A stretch of DNA of 64,000 nt from Actinoplanes utahensis (GCF_016862455.1 NZ_BOMZ01000036.1:62001-126000), one strand, 5' to 3'; counted from the stretch's first letter, positions 50,166 to 59,256 are shown. Translations and numbers: made by a program. Notes: generated from the letters alone by a model not told the origin.

Positions 50166-50189
50166 GTCGCTCCTTACGATGGGGCGGAG

Positions 50190-50222
50190 CCGGCCGGGGA
50201 TTGTTGCGGAATCCCCGGCCGG
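50190..50222 (+). terminator. Strong hairpin before the permease remnant
   Basis: CCGGCCGGGGATT and AATCCCCGGCCGG form a 13-bp perfect stem with a 7-base loop, followed by TTTCTC. No intact plus-strand gene precedes it, which fits a rearranged locus. Confidence 0.7.
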
Positions 50223-50237
50223 TTTCTCGCCTGTGCA

Positions 50238-50426
50238 CCGCCGGCGAGCGCGCTCGGTGGGGCGCTGGTCGTGGTGACCGGGGAGCTGATCACCCGGACC
50301 GCGATCGACTACCAGGAGCTGCCGCTCGGTGTGCTCACCACGGTGGTCGGCGGGCCGGGCTTCTTCTGGCTGCTGCGCCGCATCCGGGCACGGGCGGGAG
50401 GCTGGGGACGAGGACTTCCGCGGTGA
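50238..50426 (+). pseudogene. 3' fragment of a FecCD-type heme/siderophore ABC permease
   Basis: The last 62 codons match the C-terminus of FecCD/HmuU permeases: ASALGGALVVVTGELITRTA, then ELPLGVLTTVVGGPGFFWLL and RRIR before the stop. Upstream the frame has no permease sequence, so about 85 percent of the gene is missing. It lies beside a heme oxygenase and overlaps, on the opposite strand, the tail of the Res gene, which marks a likely deletion junction. Confidence 0.75.
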
Positions 50427-52608
50427 CCGCGTCGGTGAAGTCCACGCCGAGGGCCTCGCAGCAGCGGCGGGCGCAGGCGAGCCGGGCCGGGTCGTCGCGG
50501 CCGGCGGTCACCACGACCCGGTCGGCGTGGACGATCAGCCAGCCGGGGTGATGGCCGCCGAGCGGGGTGGGGATGGTGAAGCCGGCGGGGAGTCTCGCGT
50601 AGACGAGGACGTCGTCGCGGGCGTCCAGCTCGCGGGCGAACGGGTCGTCGCCGCTGCTCACGTGGTCGTAGACGTGCTTGCTGAGCGGTGCCCGGCCGGC
50701 TTGGACCCGAGGACCGCGGTCGGGGAGGATCCCCCGATGGCCGGGTACGACCCGGTAGACCACCTCTCGCGCGATAAGCCCTGATTTCTCGGCGTTTATC
50801 AGAGCTGCCGCGCTGGCGATGAAACGGTCGGGATCGTTGGGGTAGAGCGCGAACGTCTCCGGATCGAGCCCCGCCAGGATCGCGCTGACGGTCCGGCGCG
50901 TGAGAGCGGTCCGCCCCGCGACCTCACGAACCAGATCAAGGGAGATGTCGGATTCAAAGGTGTAAGTGCGGTGATGCCCGCTGGATCGGACGGTGACCTC
51001 GAGAGGCGCCACCACCAGCTGATCGTCGAGCGCAGCGACACACCGACTGACCAGTGTCGCCGAGTCGAACTCAACCCGGAAGACCGTCTCCCGCTCGAGC
51101 CGGGCCAGCGCGGCCTGAAACGCCGGCAGCCGGGAGTTGTCGTTGAGCGGAAACCGCCGGAGAAGACGCCCGTCAGCGATCGTCCCGGTCGCCCCCTCCT
51201 TCTGCAACGCCGTGACGAACGACGTGTACGACTCGTCCGTCACCACCGTCAGCTCGTTCCCCTCGGTGATCCGCTCGCCGCGCTGGTCGACCGCGAGCCG
51301 CAGCCCGCGCCCCACCTCCTGACGCCGGGAGACCACGTTGGCGCTGCTCTTGAGCATGCCCATGACGAAGACGTTCGGGTTGTCCCATCCCTCCCGCAGC
51401 GCCGAGTGGGAGAAGACGAACCGGACCGGCTCGTCGAGGGAGAGCAGCCGTTCCCGGTCGCGCAGGATCAGGTCGTAGGCGTCCACATCGGAGGAGTCGC
51501 CGTCGATCATGCGCCCGGTACGCCTGTCGATCGCGAAGTAGCCCTGGTGGGTGCGCTCGACCGGGATGCCGGCCAGATACCGCCGATAGGGGCCGTCGGG
51601 TTCGGCCGCGGTCAGCGCGCGGTACTCCTCGATGAAGATCCGGGCGTACTCGCCGAGCAGATCGGCCCGGCCGTAGTCGCGGTACCGGACCACCTGGTCG
51701 ATGAAGAACAGCGACAGCACCTTGACGCCGCGGGGCGCCAGTTCGCGTTCCTTGTCCAGGTGGGCGCGGATCACCTCGCGGATCTGGATGCGCCGTCTCG
51801 CCGTCCCGGCGGCGCCCTCCACCCCGACGACGGCGATCCGTTTGACGAGCTTCTGCTGGTACGCCGCCCGCCCGTCGAGCCGGTGCACCAGATCGTGGCG
51901 TACCCGGTGGGTCGCCGAGTACCGCAGCACCATCAGTGGGTCGAACCGGCTCAGCGACTCCAGGGCCCGGGCCGCGCCGATCCGCTGCGGCTCGTCGACG
52001 ACCACCACCGGGCGGGCCGCGCTGATCACGTCGATCGGGCGGCGTGACTGGAAGCCGTCGAGCTCCTCGTAGATGCGCCGGTTCTCCCGGGTGGCCGAGT
52101 TGAACGCCTGCAGGTTGATCACCATGACCTGGATGCCGGCGCCGGAGCGGAACCGTTCCAGTTCGTGCAGGGCGGTGGAGTCGTAGGTGAAGTGGCGGAC
52201 GCGGGTTCCGTACGTCTGCTGGAAGTGCTCGGCAGTGATCTCGAATGCCTTGCGCACACCCTCCCGGACCGCCACTCCCGGAACCACGACGATGAACCGG
52301 GACCAGCCGTAACGCCGGTTCAGCTCCATGATCGTCTTGATGTAGACGTACGTCTTGCCGGTGCCCGTCTCCATCTCGACGTCCAGGTGCGGGGCGTCCG
52401 GCGCGGCGGCGCTGCCGGCGAGCGCGGCGGACGGCGGCAACCCGGCCCGGTCCTGCACCGCGCGGACGTTGGCCAGCAGGTGTGCCGGGCTCAGCCGGAT
52501 CGGGGCGTTGCGGGTGCCCGGGTCACATCGGGGCTGGCCGGCGAAGCAGTCCACCACCGCGGCCACCGCCTCGGTCTGGAACTCCTGCACCGTGAACTGG
52601 AGCCGCAC
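50335..52608 (-). CDS. res: Type III restriction-modification Res subunit with degenerate nuclease domain
   Basis: 757 residues, shorter than usual for Res (about 900-1000). SF2 helicase motifs are intact: METGTGKT (79-86), VVVDEPQ (motif II), SATHR, and QEVGRGLRL (motif VI). The C-terminal endonuclease, normally with a NPDW strand and an ETK strand, reads HPGW (687-690) and VVVTAGR (698-704), so the PD-(D/E)xK acidic and lysine residues appear lost; the tail then runs antisense through the permease fragment. It starts 3 bases after mod (GTG). It may hydrolyse ATP and translocate DNA but not cut. Confidence 0.88.
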   Translation of the reverse strand: MRLQFTVQEFQTEAVAAVVDCFAGQPRCDPGTRNAPIRLSPAHLLANVRAVQDRAGLPPSAALAGSAAAPDAPHLDVEMETGTGKTYVYIKTIMELNRRYGWSRFIVVVPGVAVREGVRKAFEITAEHFQQTYGTRVRHFTYDSTALHELERFRSGAGIQVMVINLQAFNSATRENRRIYEELDGFQSRRPIDVISAARPVVVVDEPQRIGAARALESLSRFDPLMVLRYSATHRVRHDLVHRLDGRAAYQQKLVKRIAVVGVEGAAGTARRRIQIREVIRAHLDKERELAPRGVKVLSLFFIDQVVRYRDYGRADLLGEYARIFIEEYRALTAAEPDGPYRRYLAGIPVERTHQGYFAIDRRTGRMIDGDSSDVDAYDLILRDRERLLSLDEPVRFVFSHSALREGWDNPNVFVMGMLKSSANVVSRRQEVGRGLRLAVDQRGERITEGNELTVVTDESYTSFVTALQKEGATGTIADGRLLRRFPLNDNSRLPAFQAALARLERETVFRVEFDSATLVSRCVAALDDQLVVAPLEVTVRSSGHHRTYTFESDISLDLVREVAGRTALTRRTVSAILAGLDPETFALYPNDPDRFIASAAALINAEKSGLIAREVVYRVVPGHRGILPDRGPRVQAGRAPLSKHVYDHVSSGDDPFARELDARDDVLVYARLPAGFTIPTPLGGHHPGWLIVHADRVVVTAGRDDPARLACARRCCEALGVDFTDAVTAEVLVPSLPPVPGCGAAARRSPARRPPW

Positions 52609-52611
52609 CGC

Positions 52612-54447
52612 TCAGACGACTCTCACGTCGGTGCCCGGCGACAGCTCGGCGAAAATCTGCTCGGCGTTGATCCGGTCGGCGTCGGTGGCGAAGGCCGAGT
52701 CCCGGAAGACCGCGCGGCGCGGGCGGCGGGCGGCGACGGCCCGGATCACGGCGGGCTCGATCGGATCGTCGAAGCAGGCGATCAGTTCGTCCGCGCCGAC
52801 GGTGAAGACCCCTTCGACCACCTCGAGCGGCGACCCGGGGTCGAGGCCGCAGGTCAGCAGCACCTCGAAGAGCAGGTCCTCACCGGTGCGGCCGGGTTTG
52901 ACGGGGTCCGCCACGAGCCGGTCCTGGGTCAGCTCACCGGCCGGAACCCGCGTCTCCACCAGATTGGACGAGTCCCACGTCAACACGCGGAATCCGTCGG
53001 GAGCTCCGCTCTCGGCGAGCACGTTCCGGATCCGGGTCAGCCCGATCTCGAAGATCGACGCGAGGCCGCTCTCGGCGATCGGCAGCGGCGCGGGGATCTG
53101 CACGCTGATGAACCGCCGGTTGCCCCCGTCCGCGAGGTTCTGTGCGAGGACGGCGTGCGCGGTGGTCGCGCTGCCTCCGAAGAAGTCCAGGACGATGTCG
53201 CCGTCACCGGGACGGCCGGCCAGTTGCAGGATGCGCTGGACCAGTTCGACGGGTTTGACGGAGTTGAGGACGTTGGCGGTGTGCTCGAACGGGACGTACC
53301 GCAGCAGTGTCCGTTTCGCGTCCTGGGTGTGGCCGACCTCCTCGTACGGCCACAGGGTCTGCGGGGTCCGCCCGGCCGCCACCTCGGAGAGGAACCGTTT
53401 CACCGCCGGCGCGTTGTCGCCGTCGGCGCCCCACCAGATCCGGGCGTCCGCGTCCAGCTCGTCGAAGCGCTGCCGGGAGAGGCGCCAGTAACTGCCGCGC
53501 GGCGGCCCGTCGATGACCCGCCCGGACGGTGTGGTGATCGGGTAGACGCCGGCGTCGTACCGGTTGCGGGCCGACATGTTCTCGGCCTTCCACGGGCCGC
53601 GCGGATCGTTGTCCGGGTTGCGGTACCGCGCCTCCATCGCCTCGGTGCGGGCCAGCGGGAGCGGCCGCCAGCGGTCCCGGTTCCGGGCGAAGACGACGAT
53701 GTAGTCGTGGTCCTCGGAGAACCAGCGGGCGGAGTTCTTCGGCGCGTACACCTTCTGCCAGATGATCTGGGCGACGAAGTTCTGCTCGCCGAAGATCTCC
53801 GCGCCGATCTTGCGCAGGTTGTCGACCTCGTGATCGTCGATCGAGACGAAGATGACCCCGTCCTCGGTGAGCAGGTCCCGGGCCAGGGCCAGCCGCGGGT
53901 ACATCATGCTCAGCCAGTTGGAGTGGAACCGCCCGCCGGACTCCGGGTTGGCGACCAGCGGCACCCGGTTCGCGTCCACCTGCCCGGATTCGGCGAGATA
54001 GCCCGCCCGGGTCTGCGAGAAGTCGTCGTCGTAGAGGAAGTCGTTGCCGGTGTTGTACGGCGGATCGATGTAGATCACCTTGATCCGGCCGAGGAACGGC
54101 TCCCGCAGCAGCCGCAGCACGTCGAGGTTGTCCCCCTCGATGAACAGGTGCCGCGCGCTGTCGAAGTCCGTCGACCGCTCCCGTTGCGGCCGCAGCGTCC
54201 CGGCGGCCGGCTCCCGCGCCGCCCGCTGCGCACGGCGCCTGCCCGGCCAGTCCAGCCGGTACCGCTCCGGCGCATCCGCCACGGCCTGCTCGCCGAGGCG
54301 CTGCTTGAGCAGGTCGAAGTCGATGGCGCGGGTGAGGTTGCCGGCCGCGTCGGTCACCTCGGTGACCACCATGGGGAACAGGTCGGCGATCCGGTCGACG
54401 TCGCTCATCGCCGGGTCCGGGTAGCGCGTCAGCTTCTCCACGGCCAT
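52612..54447 (-). CDS. mod: Type III restriction-modification Mod subunit (N6-adenine methyltransferase)
   Basis: 611 residues. Beta-class order: catalytic DPPYNTGNDF near residue 128 first, then SAM motif LDFFGGSATTAHAVL about 300 residues later, with the target-recognition region between (RWFSEDHDYIVVFARNRDRW and following). The ATG has AGGAGG 5 bases upstream. It should methylate adenine in an asymmetric site of 5-6 bases on one strand. Operon with res; both have the GC content of the host. Confidence 0.95.
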   Translation of the reverse strand: MAVEKLTRYPDPAMSDVDRIADLFPMVVTEVTDAAGNLTRAIDFDLLKQRLGEQAVADAPERYRLDWPGRRRAQRAAREPAAGTLRPQRERSTDFDSARHLFIEGDNLDVLRLLREPFLGRIKVIYIDPPYNTGNDFLYDDDFSQTRAGYLAESGQVDANRVPLVANPESGGRFHSNWLSMMYPRLALARDLLTEDGVIFVSIDDHEVDNLRKIGAEIFGEQNFVAQIIWQKVYAPKNSARWFSEDHDYIVVFARNRDRWRPLPLARTEAMEARYRNPDNDPRGPWKAENMSARNRYDAGVYPITTPSGRVIDGPPRGSYWRLSRQRFDELDADARIWWGADGDNAPAVKRFLSEVAAGRTPQTLWPYEEVGHTQDAKRTLLRYVPFEHTANVLNSVKPVELVQRILQLAGRPGDGDIVLDFFGGSATTAHAVLAQNLADGGNRRFISVQIPAPLPIAESGLASIFEIGLTRIRNVLAESGAPDGFRVLTWDSSNLVETRVPAGELTQDRLVADPVKPGRTGEDLLFEVLLTCGLDPGSPLEVVEGVFTVGADELIACFDDPIEPAVIRAVAARRPRRAVFRDSAFATDADRINAEQIFAELSPGTDVRVV

Positions 54448-54615
54448 GACATCCTCCTGCGAAACAGCACCCTACCCGACAAAACCCCCTTTCCTGTCCA
54501 CGAAAGACCTTAAAAACCATTTTCCGGTACGGGCCACGAAGGGAACCGTGGCAGTCCGCGCGAGGTGGCCCCGGCGCCGGGCCCGAAGGCGGGCTGCGGG
54601 CTCATGCGAACGAAC

Positions 54616-54644
54616 GAAGGCCCGGCGAAGATCGCCGGGCCTTC
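54616..54644 (-). terminator. Terminator of the 183-residue membrane protein gene
   Basis: GAAGGCCCGGCG and CGCCGGGCCTTC form a 12-bp perfect stem; on the minus strand GTTCGTTCG follows. It lies 17 bases beyond the stop at 54661 and about 170 bases upstream of mod. Confidence 0.75.
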
Positions 54645-54660
54645 ACACGTCGGTCCGCTT

Positions 54661-55212
54661 CTACGACGCCGGACTGCGCAATGCCAGTCCGGCGCGGATC
54701 AGCGCGCCCATCGCGTAGCCGAGCAGCAGCACCGCGATCCCGGCCCCGGTCACCGTGCCCGGCAGCACCGACGAGGAGACCAGCCCGGTGATCAGCCCGG
54801 CCAGCGCGGCCAGGCAGACGAGCACCGCCAGCACTCGCAGCGCCGGATCGCGCAGCACCGGCGCCAGCGGCCAGAAGTGCGCCCCGACGACGGCGCCGAC
54901 GAACACCGCGATGTACTCCGAGTGACCACTGACCGCCAGCAGCACCGCACCGAACCCGGCCGCCGCGAGCTCCCCCGCGAAGATCACCAGGTACTTCCGG
55001 TCGCCCTGCACGTCTCGCTGGAACGACCCGCCCGCTCGGGACCGGAACACCAGGGCCCCGCCGGTGCCCGCGGCCAGTAGCGCCGCCACACTGCCCACCA
55101 CCAGCACGATCCCCAGCGGTGGCTCGTTCTTCGGCACGCTGAACCAGATCGTCGCGAAGATCCCTAGATAGAGAGCGGTCAGTCCCGCCCGCCGCAGTGC
55201 ATCCGCCGTCAC
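54661..55212 (-). CDS. Integral membrane protein of unknown function
   Basis: 183 residues, about six hydrophobic segments (ALYLGIFATIWFSVP, GIVLVVGSVAALLAAG, YLVIFAGELAAAGFGAVLL, YIAVFVGAVVGAHF, VLAVLVCLAALAGLI, AGIAVLLLGYAMGAL). GTG start with AAGGA 7 bases upstream. No charged catalytic motif was recognised. It ends its own transcription unit. Confidence 0.75.
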   Translation of the reverse strand: MTADALRRAGLTALYLGIFATIWFSVPKNEPPLGIVLVVGSVAALLAAGTGGALVFRSRAGGSFQRDVQGDRKYLVIFAGELAAAGFGAVLLAVSGHSEYIAVFVGAVVGAHFWPLAPVLRDPALRVLAVLVCLAALAGLITGLVSSSVLPGTVTGAGIAVLLLGYAMGALIRAGLALRSPAS

Positions 55213-55316
55213 CGATCGTTCCTTCCCGGCTCCCCCGTAGCGACCGTCGATCGACAGTCCAGCGAATACTACGAATGGTGACGGTCTCCGGATGTCCCCC
55301 GGTGGCATCGGGTCTC

Positions 55317-56366
55317 CTACCCGACAGTTCGGCCCATGCCACTGAGGACGGAGGCGAGCGCGTACGGCACGTCCGGCCGGGAGAAGTCCCAGATCATCAG
55401 CAGGCCGCCGGGGCTGGTCAGCGTCAACCGGCCGTACCGCATGATCGGGAGCTGCCGGTTGTCCTTGTACCGCCGGTCCGGCCCGCCCGACTTGTTCGCG
55501 TACTGCCAGGTGGTCCCGACCGTCTGCGCGTCGCCCGGCACGGTTCCGCTCTCGACGAACCGCTGCTCCTCGAAGTACGCGCCGAGCTGGAAGTACGGGA
55601 TGTCGGCGTACTGCTCGCCGTGCCGGACCAGGGCCCGATCCGGCAGGAAGTAGATCGACCGGTCCCGGCCGTGCAGGCTCGGCACCGCGATGTTGGTGAC
55701 CAGGCACGGCGGTCCGGCGAGATCGATGGTCGCGGGGTGCCGGCCGACCAGCGCCGAGGCGCCCGCGTTGACCTTCTGCTGGTACGGCGTGGTCAGGCTG
55801 CCCTGGGCCTCGACCTCCCAGACCGCCTGCACCGCGGTGACGAACCCGGCGTTCCCGGTCAGGTGCTCGTACCGGGCCGCCGCCTCGTCCTCCACCTGGT
55901 AGAACACCACCACCGAGCGCCGCGCCAGGTCCCGCTGCCACAGCCACCAGATGCCGGGGACACCGGGCACCAGCAGCAACAGACCGGCCGGCGGCAGCAC
56001 CGCGATCAGCACCAGCAACGCGACCGCAGCCCAGTGCCACAGCGACCGCTGTTTCGCCGCCGCCTGGATCTGCGTGACCAGGTCGGACGGGTGCGCGGCG
56101 GCCAGGTGCTGCACGGCCACCCCGGTCATGTCCCGCATGTCGACGGCCTGATGCGGGCCGCCGACCGGCACCGGGGCCGGAACAGCGACCGGCGACACCG
56201 GGGCGTTGAAGTACGAGGTGCCGAGCGCGCCGACCCGGATGTAGTTGCCCCGCGGCCCGGTGCCGATCCGGAACCCGGGCACGCCGACCGAGACGCCGAC
56301 ACCGGACCCGGTCAGAGTGAACCGGAAGGGGCCGGCCTTGAGGTCGGTCCGAAGATAGAAGCCCAT
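55317..56366 (-). CDS. DUF4236 domain membrane protein
   Basis: 349 residues. The N-terminus is DUF4236: GFYLRTDLKAGPFRFTLTGS, GVGVSVGVPGFRIGTGPRGN, YIRVG. Two hydrophobic segments lie near 125-160 (WAAVALLVLIAVLPPAGLLLL), followed by a charged C-terminal domain of about 190 residues with FYQVEDEAAARYEHL and YFQLGAYFEEQRF, including a GGLLMIWDFSRPDVPYALA end. DUF4236 is found with unknown domains in many actinobacteria. Start ATG 56366; a TACCGT hexamer lies 9 bases upstream. Confidence 0.82.
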   Translation of the reverse strand: MGFYLRTDLKAGPFRFTLTGSGVGVSVGVPGFRIGTGPRGNYIRVGALGTSYFNAPVSPVAVPAPVPVGGPHQAVDMRDMTGVAVQHLAAAHPSDLVTQIQAAAKQRSLWHWAAVALLVLIAVLPPAGLLLLVPGVPGIWWLWQRDLARRSVVVFYQVEDEAAARYEHLTGNAGFVTAVQAVWEVEAQGSLTTPYQQKVNAGASALVGRHPATIDLAGPPCLVTNIAVPSLHGRDRSIYFLPDRALVRHGEQYADIPYFQLGAYFEEQRFVESGTVPGDAQTVGTTWQYANKSGGPDRRYKDNRQLPIMRYGRLTLTSPGGLLMIWDFSRPDVPYALASVLSGMGRTVG

Positions 56367-56521
56367 GTCCGCGTGACGGTAGAGCGGTCCGGGCGCGCCG
56401 GTAATCGCCGCTTCGGCCGGTCCGATCGTCTCCACAAGGGATGCGGGGAAGCGACTCGGACGAACTCCCGGATCGAACGGATGACCGGTTCTGCACATCC
56501 GATCGTGCCGCCGGCGGCATC

Positions 56522-57040
56522 GTGCGTGTGAGACTCCGGACCGTGACGACTGTGGACCGGCGGAAGCGGCGCGACTTCAAGATCATGGCGGCGCTGGTGC
56601 TCGTGCTGTGCGGCTGCATCGCGCCGGCCAAGTTCATCGGCGCGGTGGACGCGGACGACAAGGACACCGGGGCGCCGGTCGTCACCACCACGCCGCCCAC
56701 CGACCCGGTCCGGACCACGGCCGCGGCGGCGACCGACAGCACCCCGACGGCCGTACCCACGTCGAGCGCGCCGGTTCTGCCGAGCACCCCGGCGCCGGCG
56801 GTGACCACCTCGAAGCCGAAACCGGCCGTGACGACCACCAGGCCGAAGCCGGCGGTGACCACCACGAAGCCGAAACCGAAGCCCACCCCGACCGAGGAAC
56901 CGACCGAGGAAGAGGAGGAGAACGTCTACTACGCCAACTGCACCGCGGCGCGGAACGCCGGCGCCGCCCCGCTCTACCGCGGACAGCCCGGGTACCGGGC
57001 GAAGCTGGACCGGGACGGCGACGGGGTGGCCTGCGAGTAA
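56522..57040 (+). CDS. Excalibur calcium-binding domain protein with N-terminal TM
   Basis: About 172 residues. One hydrophobic segment (MAALVLVLCGCIAPAKFIGA) near the N-terminus acts as an anchor. A Thr/Pro/Lys linker of about 85 residues contains three near-identical KPKPAVTTT blocks, then an acidic EEEEE run, then the Excalibur domain (YYANCTAARNAGAAPLYRGQ, and DRDGDGVACE with the DxDxDG calcium loop and paired cysteines). The start is uncertain among GTG 56522, 56528 and 56543. Excalibur domains are extracellular and often join nucleases; none here. Confidence 0.82.
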   Translation: MRVRLRTVTTVDRRKRRDFKIMAALVLVLCGCIAPAKFIGAVDADDKDTGAPVVTTTPPTDPVRTTAAAATDSTPTAVPTSSAPVLPSTPAPAVTTSKPKPAVTTTRPKPAVTTTKPKPKPTPTEEPTEEEEENVYYANCTAARNAGAAPLYRGQPGYRAKLDRDGDGVACE

Positions 57041-57071
57041 CCCACCCCGCGATGTCCGGGACCGGTCAGGT

Positions 57072-59132
57072 CTACTCGCGGGCCTGCGGGGTGAGCCGGC
57101 GCCACAACCAGGACGGGAACACGCTCAAGCCGGAACCGAAGGCGCTCTGCAGGAACAGATCGGTGCCGATCCCGACACTCGCCGGGGCGTGCCGCAACAC
57201 GTGCAGCATGTGCCGGGCGGCGCCGCGACCACCGGTCAACTTGAGCGCGACACCGAGAGCCAGTTCGGCGCGCAGTGTGTTCGGATGGGTGTCGCCGAGG
57301 ACCGCGCGGAACCCGTGCAGGGCGTCGGTGAAATGGTCTCGGGCGTCCTCGTTGCGCCTGCCGCGCGCGGCGGCGAAGCCGAGCAGCAGTTCGGTACGGG
57401 AACGGGCGGAATGCTCCAGCGGGAACCGGTCGCGCACGTCGTCGCGTACCGCCAGAAGGGTCTTCTCTCGCCGCTCCGCCTCGGCGTGGGCCACCGCGAG
57501 CGCGAGCGTCAGGCGATGCCGCCGGCCGTGCGCCCCGGCGTACCGGTCGCGGAGCCGCAGCAGCTCACCGGCCAGGTCGTCGTCCGGTTCGGCCGGGGCC
57601 ACGGTGAAGCGGGCATCGCCGATCAGGTCGATCGCCGCGACAGCGGTGGCGTGGTCGGTGAGATGACGGGCGGTGTACTCGGCGATCACCCGGGCGGCCC
57701 GCCGTCGCGCCTCCGACTGCGCGCCGAGGTCGAGTTCGGTCCGGGCCAGCTCCAGCTGCGCCTCCTGCGCCTGGTGGAACACGGCTGAGCCGGTGCCGAG
57801 CCGGTCGATCAGCCCGGTCAGCCCGGTCCGCGCCTCGTCGAGGTGGCCCCGCAGCCGTCGCGCCCGGAGAAAGGCCGCGGCGTCCGGACCGTCCGCCGCG
57901 CCGAGCAGGGTCCACAGCGCGTCGGCGCGGGTGGTGTCACCGATCTCCTCCAGGCACTCGACCAGCAGGAGCCGGGCCGCGTGCCGGGTCGCCGGGTCGG
58001 TCGCAAGCGGCACCGCGCGGTCGGCGTGGTCCTTCGCCTCCTCCGGCTCGCCGCGGGCCCGCATGACCCGGGCGGCCGCGATCAGCACCTCGGGATCGTC
58101 GAAATGGCGTTCGGCCAGTTCCCGGTGATGCGGCAGGACCAGCGCCGCCTCACCGGCCGGCTGGTGGTGGGCGATGACCCGCCGGTGCAGCCGGTCGACG
58201 ACGGCGTCCGGCAGGTCGGGCCGCCCGGCGAGCCGGGTCGCGTGCCGGGCGACCAGGAACGATTCCAGCGGCACCGACCACGGGTGGTCGAGCACCGCGT
58301 CGGCGAACTGGCGGGCCAGCGCGGTCCAGTCCACCGGCGGGAGGTGCTGGCGGGCGATGTCGCGGACCAGTGGGTGTACCTGACAGGCCCCGCCGTCGGA
58401 GGTGGCGAGCAGTTCCCGGGTGAGCTCGGCGACCGCCTGCTCGGCGGAGGCGCCGAGGAACAGCCGGATCAGCCCGGCCGGCAGCGCCGCGGGCGAGCTG
58501 AGCGCCGCCACCCGCAGCAGCCGGCAGGCCGCGTCGCCGAGCCGGTCGAGACGGTCGCGCACCAGCACCACCACCGGGCTCACCGTCTCCGCGTCGAGCC
58601 GCGCGGCCATCGCGGTGAGGTCGCCGCCGGCCAGCCGGAGCGCCATGGGGTGCCCGCCCAGAGCCGTTCCGATCGGCCCGAGTTCCACCGTGGGCACCGG
58701 CAGCCCCGGCGTGTCCCGTCCGGTGATCAGCACGGTACGCAGCTGTCCGCCCGCTTCCGGCAGGGACAGCCGGTCGATCAGCTCGGCGGTCAGCTCGCCC
58801 GGGATGTCGTCGACGACGAGCAGCGTCGGCTCCGGACCGGCGGCGACCCGCTCGGCGAACTCCGCGACGGCGTCGGCCACCGGTGGATTGCCGGTGCGGG
58901 CCCGCAGCCCGGCGGCGAAGGTCGCGGCCATCTCGTCCGGGTCGGCGCTGCTGCCGGCCAGGCTCACCCAACGGGCTGCGCCCGGGAAGGTTTCGGCGTA
59001 CGCCGCCGCCAGCGCTGTCCTGCCGACACCCGGCGGGCCGGTCAGCACACACGTGCCGGGCTGCCCGGTGAGCGCGTCGTGCAGTGCCGCCAGCTCCCGG
59101 CGGCGCGACCGGTCAATCGTCTCGTCCAGCAC
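57072..59132 (-). CDS. STAND-type ATPase with TPR repeats and altered Walker A
   Basis: 686 residues. P-loop GPPGVGRT (33-40) has Arg instead of the catalytic Lys; Walker B is TLLVVDDIPGEL. Then come winged-helix and helical regions and, from about 330, TPR-like repeats (ARVMRARGEPEEAKDHADRA and others), ending with LTPQARE. Such NB-ARC/TPR proteins act as regulators or innate-immunity-like switches. GTG 59132 is chosen by the leaderless -10 box; longer in-frame starts upstream lack signals. It lies antisense-convergent to the Excalibur gene (32 bases apart). Confidence 0.85.
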   Translation of the reverse strand: MLDETIDRSRRRELAALHDALTGQPGTCVLTGPPGVGRTALAAAYAETFPGAARWVSLAGSSADPDEMAATFAAGLRARTGNPPVADAVAEFAERVAAGPEPTLLVVDDIPGELTAELIDRLSLPEAGGQLRTVLITGRDTPGLPVPTVELGPIGTALGGHPMALRLAGGDLTAMAARLDAETVSPVVVLVRDRLDRLGDAACRLLRVAALSSPAALPAGLIRLFLGASAEQAVAELTRELLATSDGGACQVHPLVRDIARQHLPPVDWTALARQFADAVLDHPWSVPLESFLVARHATRLAGRPDLPDAVVDRLHRRVIAHHQPAGEAALVLPHHRELAERHFDDPEVLIAAARVMRARGEPEEAKDHADRAVPLATDPATRHAARLLLVECLEEIGDTTRADALWTLLGAADGPDAAAFLRARRLRGHLDEARTGLTGLIDRLGTGSAVFHQAQEAQLELARTELDLGAQSEARRRAARVIAEYTARHLTDHATAVAAIDLIGDARFTVAPAEPDDDLAGELLRLRDRYAGAHGRRHRLTLALAVAHAEAERREKTLLAVRDDVRDRFPLEHSARSRTELLLGFAAARGRRNEDARDHFTDALHGFRAVLGDTHPNTLRAELALGVALKLTGGRGAARHMLHVLRHAPASVGIGTDLFLQSAFGSGLSVFPSWLWRRLTPQARE

Positions 59133-59139
59133 GCGCAGG

Positions 59140-59145
59140 AAGATA
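59140..59145 (-). promoter_or_regulatory. -10 box TATCTT of a leaderless promoter (STAND ATPase gene)
   Basis: On the minus strand TATCTT, CCTGCGC (7 bases), GTG 59132. Confidence 0.65.
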
Positions 59146-59243
59146 CCGGGCCTCCCGGAGCGACTCCGGTGACGCGCCGGGACCGGCCGAACTGCCGCCG
59201 GACGGTTACCTGAACGGCGTATGAGCAGGTGGCGACCGTGATC

Positions 59244-59249
59244 TAGCGT
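59244..59249 (+). promoter_or_regulatory. -10 box TAGCGT of a leaderless promoter (lipoprotein gene)
   Basis: TAGCGT, GCACGCC (7 bases), ATG 59257. Same hexamer as at 13151 and 62689. Confidence 0.65.
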
Positions 59250-59256
59250 GCACGCC

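Noticed and set aside
52165..54513. 782-codon plus-strand frame opposite mod
   Set aside because: Antisense of an unmistakable methyltransferase gene; composition is Arg/Val/Gly/Asp-rich without motifs.
57843..59213. 456-codon plus-strand frame opposite the STAND ATPase gene
   Set aside because: Shadow of the minus-strand gene, which has Walker motifs and a promoter.
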